A DNA stretch of 7,263 nt. Source: JANMEX01 sp031423755. GTDB taxonomy: Bacteria > Pseudomonadota > Alphaproteobacteria > Rhizobiales > Rhizobiaceae. The translations under genes and the position numbers were made by a program. The DNA lies in assembly GCA_031423755.1 (NCBI GenBank), contig JANPGC010000080.1:1-7263 (forward strand). The letters run 5' to 3'. The notes under the pieces were generated by a model, which ran no database searches, was not told where the DNA came from, and saw only the letters and a program-made list of their open reading frames with translations. Positions 1 to 5,299 of this stretch are shown here, piece after piece (position 1 is the first letter of the stretch; the number at the start of each line of letters is the position of its first letter).

Positions 1-1
1 C

Positions 2-640
2 AAGGCGGTCGATGCGCCTTGCATCGTTTATGGCGAAGTCGGCCGCTCCATCCAGGGCGATCGCTCCAAGCCGCTCGCCACAAAGACTGTACTCTCAGAC
101 GACGAGATGAAGGCCTATGCGCGTAAGGTCACCGAGTTTGGCGAATGGTGCGCAGAGCAAGGCATGCCGCTTTCTTACCATCACCACATGGCGGCGGTCG
201 TGCAGTTTGAACATGAACTTGATGCCTTCATGAAACATTCCGGCGAAGGCATTCCGCTGTTGCTAGATGCCGGGCATTTGGCCTTTGCGGGCGGCGATGT
301 TCTGCGCGCCATCGACAAGCATCACAAGCGTATCAGCCATGTGCACGTGAAAGACATCCGCATGGATGTGATCAAGGGACTGGACTGGACAAAGCAATCC
401 TTTCTCGATGCCGTTGCGCTTGGCGCATTCACGGTGCCGGGCGATGGCTCGCTGGATTTTGGCGCCATTGTGCAGAAGTTTGCCGATTATGGCTATGAAG
501 GCTGGTTTGTTGTCGAGGCCGAACAGGACCCGAAGAAGAACCCGCCGCTGAAGATGGCGCAAGTCGGACACAAGGAATTGATGCGCGTCATGACTGCGGC
601 AGGTTACACTGTCGAGACGCAAGGCTTTCCGGCCGGGTGA
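2..640 (+). CDS. iolE: Inosose dehydratase IolE, 3' part (5' end outside window)
   Basis: 2-keto-myo-inositol (inosose) dehydratase, a cytoplasmic, metal-dependent enzyme of the xylose-isomerase-like TIM-barrel fold that removes water from scyllo-inosose in myo-inositol catabolism. The frame is open from base 2 and yields 212 residues; the family is about 300, so roughly the first 90 are missing. The ATG at 107 is internal because good family sequence precedes it. Visible signatures are SYHHHMAAVVQ, the metal-site strand LLLDAGHLAFAGGD, the HVHVKD strand, and the late YEGWFVVEAEQDP segment with its conserved Glu. The C-terminus looks complete. It is followed after 57 nt by a small membrane protein gene and then iolB, which supports the assignment and suggests one transcript. 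Base identity and pathway are recognised from family memory, not from a search. Confidence 0.93.
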   Translation, partial: KAVDAPCIVYGEVGRSIQGDRSKPLATKTVLSDDEMKAYARKVTEFGEWCAEQGMPLSYHHHMAAVVQFEHELDAFMKHSGEGIPLLLDAGHLAFAGGDVLRAIDKHHKRISHVHVKDIRMDVIKGLDWTKQSFLDAVALGAFTVPGDGSLDFGAIVQKFADYGYEGWFVVEAEQDPKKNPPLKMAQVGHKELMRVMTAAGYTVETQGFPAG

Positions 641-697
641 TTGTCTGTTTGTGCAACCAAGCCCTTGAATGCCTAAATCGCAGAAAGCAGGTCTCGC

Positions 698-913
698 TTG
701 AACATCATTGGTCCTGAACATCCCTTCTTTGAAAAGCCTGCAGCGCGATACATAACCGTCGCCGTCTGCGTCATTTGGGCCATGGTGGAATGGGCTTTTG
801 GCGACGCCTTCTGGGGGGTTCTGACAACCGGCCTTGCCGGCCTTGCCGCATGGCAGTTGATCTTCGATTATAAACCGCAGCCGAAAAAGAGCGACACCGA
901 TGCCAAACCTTAA
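698..913 (+). CDS. Small two-helix membrane protein in the iol operon (DUF3329-like)
   Basis: A 71-residue protein with unknown function. It has a short polar N-terminus (MNIIGPEHPFFEKP), two hydrophobic stretches at about residues 18-34 and 36-57, and a charged tail rich in Lys, Asp and Pro; it is probably an inner-membrane hairpin protein. The start must be TTG at 698: an in-frame TAA lies at 674 and there is no ATG, GTG or other TTG between them. A weak AGG Shine-Dalgarno lies at 689-691. The gene fits between iolE and iolB, and its last 14 nt overlap iolB, so translational coupling is likely. The N-terminal HPFF motif and tryptophan-rich helices resemble small proteins annotated DUF3329 in rhizobia; that family name is from memory and uncertain. 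A role in inositol metabolism is suggested only by position. Confidence 0.72.
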   Translation: MNIIGPEHPFFEKPAARYITVAVCVIWAMVEWAFGDAFWGVLTTGLAGLAAWQLIFDYKPQPKKSDTDAKP

Positions 914-1712
914 AGTCTCAACCGGCAAAGGCACCGGCCGCGTTGTCCATGTGACGCCGGAAACCGCCGGCTGGACTTATGTCGGTTTTGACCTTTACAG
1001 GCTGGAACCAGGCGGTACCGCTAGCGGCATCACCAAGGAGCGCGAGGCTTGCCTGGTGTTTGTCACCGGCAAGGGCCATGTGACGGCGGACCAGACCAGT
1101 TTTGGCGAACTTGGCGAGCGCATGTCGCCATTCAAGGGCAAGCCTTGGTCTGTCTATGTGCCTGCCGGAACGGACTGGAGCGTAACCGCGACGACGGATG
1201 TCGAATTGGCCGTCTGCACGGCACCAGCACAGCGCGGTTCGCGCCCGGCCCGCGTTATTGATCCGTCTGAGCTCGGTCAGGAAACCCGGGGCAAGGGCAC
1301 CAACACGCGTTACGTGACAAATATTTTGCCGGAATTTGAACCGGCAGATTCGCTGCTTGTCGTCGAAGTGATCACGCCTGGCGGCAACACGTCCAGCTAC
1401 CCGCCACACAAGCACGACCAGAACAATCTGCCGCATGAATCCTTCCTAGAAGAGACCTACTATCACCGTATCAACCCGCCGCAGGGTTTCGCTTTCCAGC
1501 GTGTCTACACTGACAAACGCGAGGATGGTTCGCGCGAGCTCGATGTCTCGATGGCAATTGAAGATGGCGATGTGACGATCGTACCAAAAGGCTACCACCC
1601 CTGCGCCGCCTGTCATGGCTATGATTTGTATTATCTGAACGTCATGGCCGGTCCGGTGCGCACATGGAAATTCCACAACGCGCCCGAACATGAGTGGCTG
1701 ATGAAGGCGTGA
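900..1712 (+). CDS. iolB: 5-deoxy-glucuronate isomerase IolB
   Basis: Converts 5-deoxy-D-glucuronate to 2-deoxy-5-keto-D-gluconate in the myo-inositol degradation pathway, in the cytoplasm. The 270-residue length is normal for the family. It is a bicupin: the N-terminal half (about residues 1-120) carries a degenerate cupin, and the C-terminal half carries the metal site. Candidate ligands are H170 and H172 in YPPHKHD, a glutamate in LEETYYHR (E184 or E185), and H233 in KGYHPCAACHGYDLYYLNVMAG. ATG at 900 is chosen because the family N-terminus matches there and an AAGAG-like ribosome site lies about 8 nt upstream. It overlaps the preceding small gene by 14 nt. It is the last gene of the operon here, since the next gene is convergent. 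Confidence 0.96.
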   Translation: MPNLKVSTGKGTGRVVHVTPETAGWTYVGFDLYRLEPGGTASGITKEREACLVFVTGKGHVTADQTSFGELGERMSPFKGKPWSVYVPAGTDWSVTATTDVELAVCTAPAQRGSRPARVIDPSELGQETRGKGTNTRYVTNILPEFEPADSLLVVEVITPGGNTSSYPPHKHDQNNLPHESFLEETYYHRINPPQGFAFQRVYTDKREDGSRELDVSMAIEDGDVTIVPKGYHPCAACHGYDLYYLNVMAGPVRTWKFHNAPEHEWLMKA

Positions 1713-1722
1713 GGCGTTAGCA

Positions 1723-1756
1723 GACGCAGTACGGAACGGCAGCGACCTGCTGCGTC
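1723..1756 (+). terminator. Stem-loop just after iolB (weak terminator candidate)
   Basis: A perfect 7-bp stem (GACGCAG at 1723-1729 with CTGCGTC at 1750-1756) encloses a 20-nt loop, beginning 11 nt after the iolB stop. No T-run follows, so it is not a classical intrinsic terminator on either strand. It may protect the 3' end of the message or have no function. Confidence 0.3.
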
Positions 1757-1805
1757 AGAGTGATAATCTGCACCTGATTTGAATTTACACCGCCAACGGC
1801 ATGGG

Positions 1806-1833
1806 TTCCGGGTTCGGCTGCGCCGTCCCGGAA
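1806..1833. repeat. REP-like palindromic hairpin, copy 1
   Basis: A 28-bp hairpin unit: outer stem TTCCGGG (1806-1812) with CCCGGAA (1827-1833), a small internal asymmetry, and inner stem CGGC/GCCG around a TGC loop (1815-1825). A second copy in the same orientation lies at 2968-2995. It sits in the gap between the convergent iolB and the 276-residue hypothetical gene, the usual place for REP-type elements. Similar TTCCGGG...CCCGGAATGA sequences are, to my knowledge, scattered through rhizobial intergenic DNA. Effects on mRNA stability or termination are possible but not shown. Confidence 0.75.
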
Positions 1834-1877
1834 TGAGGAATTTGTGGGGTATTTTTGCAAAATAGCCGGAGCGCGTC

Positions 1878-2708
1878 TCACCCCGTATCCGGCCCGTTGA
1901 CCGCATAAATCGCCAACCCGTGACACTCCCGAAGCACATCATCGACCGCGTGGATCGAGCGTTGTCTCCAGCCGGGCGGGAGGCCGGGGCGGAAGGGGGT
2001 GACGCGGGTTGGCCGTCTCGCCTTGAGCAGAAGATCGCGCCGCGCGCGCCACTTTGCAAGGCGGCGGGCTTGGCGCGGGAGGTCGTTCAGGGCGGCCCTC
2101 AAAGCGCGCAAGCGGCTGAAGAGGAGTTCCGCGTTGATGGGTTCGTCAGGGCGTTCGACGGACGGGGCGAAGAATGATGGATCGTAGGAGCTGGCAAAGC
2201 TGATGCACGGGTCGGCATTCGGGTCGAAGTCTTCGAGGTCAAAATGCTTGAGTGAATCGAGAAGCGCGAAGGCCGGGATGCGAGCGGAGCCGGCGGATGC
2301 GAAGGCGGGGAAGTTTGGCAGGGTTTGGCGCTCGCCGCGGGACTTCAGCACAAGACCGCGCGCGGCGATGACGATGAGGCGGCGTACGGCGGATTCTGCC
2401 GGGCGCAGGATAAGCATGATGGCGGCGTAGAGGTGGCGCGGGAGCGTGAAGATGAAGGCGCTTGCGTCGGCGCGCAGTCCCCTCTCTGTCGGCTTCGCCG
2501 ACACCTCTCCCCATAAATGGGGCGAGGTTAAAGCTGCGGCGCTTGGTTCAACCCCGGCGCTTTTAACCTCGCCCCGCTTGCGGGGAGAGGTGTCGGCGAA
2601 GCCGACGGAGAGGGGACTGCGGCTGGCCGTCGCCAACATCGCAAACAACGCCGCAACGATGCGCTTGAGCGCATCCTGATTGCGGGTGATTGCGAGGGGC
2701 CAGTCCAT
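1878..2708 (-). CDS. Hypothetical protein of a Rhizobiales-type family, carrying a palindromic-repeat insert
   Basis: A 276-residue protein of unknown function. ATG at 2708 is preferred over an upstream in-frame TTG (2729) because AGGAAA lies just before it. Residues 1-29 and about 80 onward look like a normal protein: MDWPLAITRN, then a hydrophobic segment LPRHLYAAIMLILRPAES (89-106), RRLIVIAARGLV, an acidic and aromatic middle, a basic region LPRQARRLAKWRARRD (210-225), and a C-terminal PPGWRQRSIHAVDDVLRECHGLA (244-266). I recall conserved uncharacterised proteins in rhizobia with this plan. Residues 30-79 are encoded entirely by the inverted repeat at 2472-2621 and do not look like family sequence. 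The interruption keeps frame, so the protein may still be made; loss of function cannot be excluded. It is convergent with iolB. Confidence 0.65.
   Translation of the reverse strand: MDWPLAITRNQDALKRIVAALFAMLATASRSPLSVGFADTSPRKRGEVKSAGVEPSAAALTSPHLWGEVSAKPTERGLRADASAFIFTLPRHLYAAIMLILRPAESAVRRLIVIAARGLVLKSRGERQTLPNFPAFASAGSARIPAFALLDSLKHFDLEDFDPNADPCISFASSYDPSFFAPSVERPDEPINAELLFSRLRALRAALNDLPRQARRLAKWRARRDLLLKARRPTRVTPFRPGLPPGWRQRSIHAVDDVLRECHGLAIYAVNGPDTG
2472..2621. repeat. 149-bp long inverted repeat (nested palindromic element) inside a coding region
   Basis: Arms 2473-2532 and 2562-2621 are 60 nt each and pair at 55 of 60 positions around a 29-nt spacer. Every arm is itself structured: a GTCGGC-TTC-GCCGAC hairpin (2488-2502; mirrored at 2592-2606) and a second short hairpin (2509-2522 CCCCAT-AA-ATGGGG; 2572-2585 CCCCGC-TT-GCGGGG). 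On the minus strand it supplies 50 codons (2472-2621) to the hypothetical gene without a stop. No transposase, and no target-site duplication longer than 3 bp, is seen. Its look matches small non-autonomous palindromic repeats common in Mesorhizobium and Brucella relatives; the exact family was not determined. Confidence 0.9.
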
Positions 2709-3092
2709 GCGTTTCCTGCCGTTGATCAAACTGGCGGGATTGTAGGCCGGGTAAAATTGGTGTGGATAAGAATTCTGCCAAAGGCTCGAGAATTTGCAAA
2801 ATTGACTCTCACTGAAGCCATTGCGCAGGGCGCTCCCTCTGACCGCTGCGAAGTATTTTTCCCAGCAAGAGGCAGGGATATCGCACGTGGACGTGTGGTG
2901 CGGAGCGAGGCGTCTTGGCCATCAACGCATTGATTTCGTTGCAAAATATCAACCTTGGCGCTCTGGATTCCGGGTTCCGCTGCGCGGCCCCGGAAAGACG
3001 GAACCGCGAGGGGGTCTGCTCTAAATGTCATATGCGATTACCCTGCCGCAAGAGGGCACAATGGCGCCAGTCACATGCCCATCATGACGCCG
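2709..3092. other. Intergenic region between desaturase and hypothetical gene
   Basis: A 384-bp stretch between the start of the minus-strand hypothetical gene and the end of the minus-strand desaturase gene. It should hold the promoter of the hypothetical gene; on the minus strand TTGGCA and AATTTT elements 17 bp apart (about 2749-2777) are only a weak candidate. It contains the second REP-like hairpin (2968-2995). Open frames across it have no recognisable protein and are broken by repeat-derived peptide, so I do not call a gene. Confidence 0.6.
2968..2995. repeat. REP-like palindromic hairpin, copy 2
   Basis: Same architecture and orientation as the copy at 1806-1833: outer stem TTCCGGG (2968-2974) with CCCGGAA (2989-2995) and inner stem CCGC/GCGG around a TGC loop (2977-2987). 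The inner stem differs from copy 1 by one swapped base pair, which keeps pairing intact. It begins about 98 nt beyond the desaturase stop codon, so it would lie in the 3' tail of that message. Confidence 0.75.
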
Positions 3093-4139
3093 TCAAGCCG
3101 GAAGCCGCCGAAACTCCCGGAACGAAATCAGCCTGCGGCCCTCTTCGTCCCACAGCACTAGCGGGACGCTCTTCAGGCTTTCCCAAACCGTCAACTTGAC
3201 GCCAACGCGCTGCAGCTCAACGCTGGAGTCGAGGCATTCCTGCAGCCGGTAGTTCGGGATGCCGGAGCAAAGGTGATGAATGTGATGGATGCCGATGTTG
3301 CCGGTGATCCATTGCAGTGCGGGCGGCAGCACATAGTGCGAAGAGCCCATTAGCGCCGTGACGTGGAAATCCCATTCCTCGCCCTTGTCCCAGATTCCGC
3401 TCTCAAACTGGTGCTGGACATAGAACAGCCAGCCGCCGGTCCATGTGGCAAGAATGATGACCGGCAGGACGACTTTGAGAACCAGCGCCGGACCGAAGGC
3501 GAACATCAGACCGCCGTAAAACACCAGCATGCCAAGGTTCAGCATCATGACACTCGCCCATGCGCCCTTGTCGCGCAGCGAATAGGATGCCGGAATGCGC
3601 TGCAAAATCATGAAATTGACTGGCGCACCGATGATCAGCTGGATGATGAGATTGCGGTAAAGCCTGTAGCGAAACTTTGCCATCGGTGACAGGGCGCGGT
3701 ATTCCTCGACCGTGTAGGTGTCGATGTCGCCAACGCCGCGCTTGTCGAGATTGCCGGATGTGGCGTGATGCTGCGCGTGGCTGCGTTTCCAATGATCGTA
3801 TGGCGTCATGGTGATGAGGCTGAGTGCGGCTCCGATGCGGTCGCAGTCCTCGCGCTTTGGCATGAACGAGCCATGGCCGCAGTCATGCTGGATGATAAAG
3901 GCGCGCAGCACAAACCCGGCTGTCGGCACCGAAAGCAAAAGACTGATCCAATAATGATCAGTTGCGAACCATCCCATGGCAACCACGAGAAAGACCAGCG
4001 GGATTAGCGTGTTCAAAAGCTGGATGGTTGAGCGCCGGATGTCGGCTCCGCGGAAACCCATGCAGTGGCGATGAATGCGACGGGCAACCGCGCTGATGTC
4101 ATCTGCGGGGAGACCTGGATCAAGAACGTGCTGGTTCAT
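3093..4139 (-). CDS. Membrane fatty acid desaturase (acyl-lipid desaturase family)
   Basis: A di-iron inner-membrane desaturase that introduces double bonds into fatty acyl chains. Numbered from ATG at 4139 (348 residues), all three histidine boxes are intact: HDCGH at 85-89, HAQHH at 121-125 and HHIHH at 285-289. Hydrophobic segments lie at about 41-58, 63-81 and a long pair at 195-241, as expected for the fold. The order and spacing fit the DesA/omega-6-like acyl-lipid desaturases, but regiospecificity cannot be read from sequence. ATG at 4139 has an AGGT ribosome site 5 nt upstream (in CAGGTCGCGATG), so it is preferred over an in-frame TTG at 4166 that would add 9 residues. The gene stands alone, with about 235 bp of leader DNA before the tRNA gene. 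Membrane fluidity or cold adaptation is a plausible role from the family. Confidence 0.93.
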   Translation of the reverse strand: MNQHVLDPGLPADDISAVARRIHRHCMGFRGADIRRSTIQLLNTLIPLVFLVVAMGWFATDHYWISLLLSVPTAGFVLRAFIIQHDCGHGSFMPKREDCDRIGAALSLITMTPYDHWKRSHAQHHATSGNLDKRGVGDIDTYTVEEYRALSPMAKFRYRLYRNLIIQLIIGAPVNFMILQRIPASYSLRDKGAWASVMMLNLGMLVFYGGLMFAFGPALVLKVVLPVIILATWTGGWLFYVQHQFESGIWDKGEEWDFHVTALMGSSHYVLPPALQWITGNIGIHHIHHLCSGIPNYRLQECLDSSVELQRVGVKLTVWESLKSVPLVLWDEEGRRLISFREFRRLPA

Positions 4140-4216
4140 CGCGACCTGAATGCTTCCGGGGCACAATATGCAGCGAAAACCCGAAAGGGTTCCATGTCAC
4201 CGCCCCGATGGAAAAC

Positions 4217-4235
4217 GGGATGCCTGAGGGATGCC
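4217..4235. repeat. Tandem 8-bp direct repeat with 11-bp period upstream of desaturase
   Basis: GGGATGCC occurs at 4217-4224 and again at 4228-4235, separated by TGA, so the centres lie one helical turn apart on one DNA face. It sits between the putative desaturase promoter and start codon, a position where a repressor could act. It may equally be chance; no regulator is known here. Confidence 0.35.
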
Positions 4236-4254
4236 CTTCAAGAGCAACAAATCA

Positions 4255-4282
4255 GACCTAGCGAAAGAGGAGTCCATGTCAA
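4255..4282 (-). promoter_or_regulatory. Putative sigma-70-type promoter for the desaturase
   Basis: On the minus strand a perfect -35 TTGACA (4282-4277, preceded by GC) is followed after 16 nt by TAGGTC (4260-4255), a poor -10. Transcription would start near 4248 and leave a leader of about 110 nt before the ATG at 4139. The -35 is strong; the -10 is the weak part of this call. Confidence 0.45.
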
Positions 4283-4374
4283 GCAAAACCGGACGTTTGG
4301 CGTCCTGATCACGCAATTTTGCAACAGATTACAGCAATTTACCTGAGGATAATTCACTTAGCGGAGGCAGTTGT

Positions 4375-4449
4375 TGGTACGCCCAAGGGGAATCGAACCC
4401 CTGTTCCCGCCGTGAGAGGGCGGTGTCCTGACCGCTAGACGATGGGCGC
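4375..4449 (-). tRNA. tRNA-Glu (anticodon CUC)
   Basis: A full 75-nt cloverleaf including an encoded CCA (4377-4375). Acceptor GCGCCCA pairs with TGGGCGT, with a G1-U72 wobble; discriminator base is A. The D-arm is GTC-TAGCGGTCAG-GAC, the anticodon stem CCGCC/GGCGG holds loop CTCTCAC, giving anticodon CUC that reads GAG, the variable loop is 4 nt, and the T-arm is AGGGG-TTCGATT-CCCCT. It is preceded by its own promoter (4464-4492) and lies 62 bp beyond the VOC gene stop on the same strand. I see no attachment-site duplication or integrase, so it is not evidently used as an integration site. Confidence 0.97.
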
Positions 4450-4463
4450 AAGCAGTTTGGCCG

Positions 4464-4492
4464 ATATAGGACAGGGGATTTCCAAACGCAAG
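4464..4492 (-). promoter_or_regulatory. Promoter of tRNA-Glu
   Basis: On the minus strand CTTGCG (4492-4487) and CTATAT (4469-4464) are 17 nt apart. CTATAT fits the alphaproteobacterial housekeeping -10 well. The predicted start near 4457 would place only about 8 nt before the mature tRNA 5' end at 4449. Confidence 0.6.
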
Positions 4493-4511
4493 TTGCGAGT
4501 CTGCGGCTCGC

Positions 4512-4895
4512 CTATTTTGGTTCGATAAGGTCAAACATATTGCCGTAAAGATCCTCAAACACGGCAACCGTTCCATACGGCTCATGCCGTGGTGCCTCAC
4601 GGAATTTCACGCCCTTGGCCAGCATGGCAGCATGATCGCGGGAAAAATCATCGGTTTCCAGAAACAGGAACACGCGCCCGCCGGTCTGGTTGCCAATGCG
4701 TGAGGCTTCGTCTTCGTTCTTGGCTTCGGCCAAGAGAATGCCCGTGCCGCCGGAGGGCGGGCGCACCACCACCCAGCGCTTGCCCTCGCCCATGTCAGTG
4801 TCGGCTTCCAGCGTGAAGCCGAGGCAACCGGTGTAGAACGCGATGGCCTCGTCATAATCACGAACGACAAGTGAGACGAGACTTAGCTTTGACAT
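4512..4895 (-). CDS. VOC-fold (glyoxalase/bleomycin-resistance-like) protein
   Basis: A 127-residue cytoplasmic protein with the paired beta-alpha-beta-beta-beta pattern of the vicinal oxygen chelate superfamily: LVSLVVRDYDEAIAFYTGCLGFTLE at about 6-30, RVFLFLETDD at 74-83, and the terminal GNMFDLIEPK. Substrate and reaction are unknown. By eye, the first-strand position that is usually His is L6, and the matching position in the second half is V75, whereas the last glutamate, E125, is kept. It may therefore be a metal-poor or non-enzymatic member. The ATG at 4895 begins 3 nt after the stop of the upstream gene, so the two are probably translated from one message. No distinctive ribosome site is seen apart from that coupling. 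Confidence 0.88.
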   Translation of the reverse strand: MSKLSLVSLVVRDYDEAIAFYTGCLGFTLEADTDMGEGKRWVVVRPPSGGTGILLAEAKNEDEASRIGNQTGGRVFLFLETDDFSRDHAAMLAKGVKFREAPRHEPYGTVAVFEDLYGNMFDLIEPK

Positions 4896-4898
4896 GGG

Positions 4899-5282
4899 CT
4901 ACTCGGCGTTGGTCAGCGCATAGCGCGCGACAAACCGGCGCTCGGCTGTGTCGTAAATCGCGAGTTCGCGCTTCCCGTCCGGCAGCGTCAGGTCAAACAG
5001 GATGCGCGATCGCGACAGGCTTTCGCCGTTGATCTGCGCGCCTTTGGGCAGCGTGATGGCTGTTGAAATCTCATCCGCGCCTGCGGGCATGGCAGCAACC
5101 GCAGGTGCGGCCTCCTTGCCGCTTTCGGACATTTTGTGGACAATCGCGTAAAGCACCGCCATAAGGCCGATCATCATGATGCCAAGCGCGATGACCAAAA
5201 GCCGCACCATCTTGCGGCGGACCCTCTCCATCGCCGGATCAAGCGGCTTCTCCGCGTCTTCGTCAACAACCACATTGTTCAT
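4899..5282 (-). CDS. Single-pass membrane protein, DUF6476-like
   Basis: A 127-residue protein of unknown function: a short acidic cytoplasmic head, a basic patch RRK (22-24), one membrane helix at about 26-48, a low-complexity Ala/Pro linker, and a small soluble domain (70-127) beginning EISTAITLPKGAQI and ending in beta-rich sequence RELAIYDTAERRFVARYAL. Small proteins of this plan next to rluD in rhizobia and Rhodobacter relatives are often labelled DUF6476; that name is from memory. ATG at 5282 has a good GGAG site (CGGAGCTTTCC) before it; upstream in-frame starts would run into rluD and are not believed. The gene is the first of a probable two-gene unit with the VOC gene. Confidence 0.8.
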   Translation of the reverse strand: MNNVVVDEDAEKPLDPAMERVRRKMVRLLVIALGIMMIGLMAVLYAIVHKMSESGKEAAPAVAAMPAGADEISTAITLPKGAQINGESLSRSRILFDLTLPDGKRELAIYDTAERRFVARYALTNAE

Positions 5283-5292
5283 GGAAAGCTCC
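5283..5292. promoter_or_regulatory. Shared Shine-Dalgarno segment of divergent genes
   Basis: The decamer GGAAAGCTCC lies in the 17-bp gap between the two divergent start codons. On the minus strand it reads GGAGCTTTCC and provides GGAG for the gene starting at 5282. On the plus strand it gives GGAAAG, about 11 nt before the ATG at 5300, a weaker spacing. Both promoters must lie within the neighbouring coding sequences or further away. Confidence 0.45.
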
Positions 5293-5299
5293 GACTGCA

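Noticed and set aside
263..934. Long minus-strand open frame opposite iolE and the small membrane protein gene
   Set aside because: No recognisable protein sequence, and it is antisense to convincing plus-strand genes.
2473..2621. Long inverted repeat as an intrinsic terminator or CRISPR-like unit
   Set aside because: No T-run follows it, it lies inside an open frame, and there are no regularly spaced direct repeats.
2446..2679. Plus-strand frame opposite the hypothetical gene across the inverted repeat
   Set aside because: Its peptide matches the minus-strand one only because the DNA is an inverted repeat; the flanks carry no protein-like sequence.
2726..3031. Minus-strand 101-codon frame in the intergenic region
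   Set aside because: Part of it is translated REP-like hairpin, no ribosome site or family resemblance is seen.
4276..4308. A 10-codon plus-strand frame with an AGAGGAG ribosome-like site and a GGACG/CGTCC hairpin
   Set aside because: It overlaps the predicted minus-strand desaturase promoter, has no downstream plus-strand gene to lead, and is too short to support alone.
4375..4449. tRNA-Glu as the boundary of an integrated island
   Set aside because: No duplicated tRNA 3' end, integrase or phage-like gene appears in the window.
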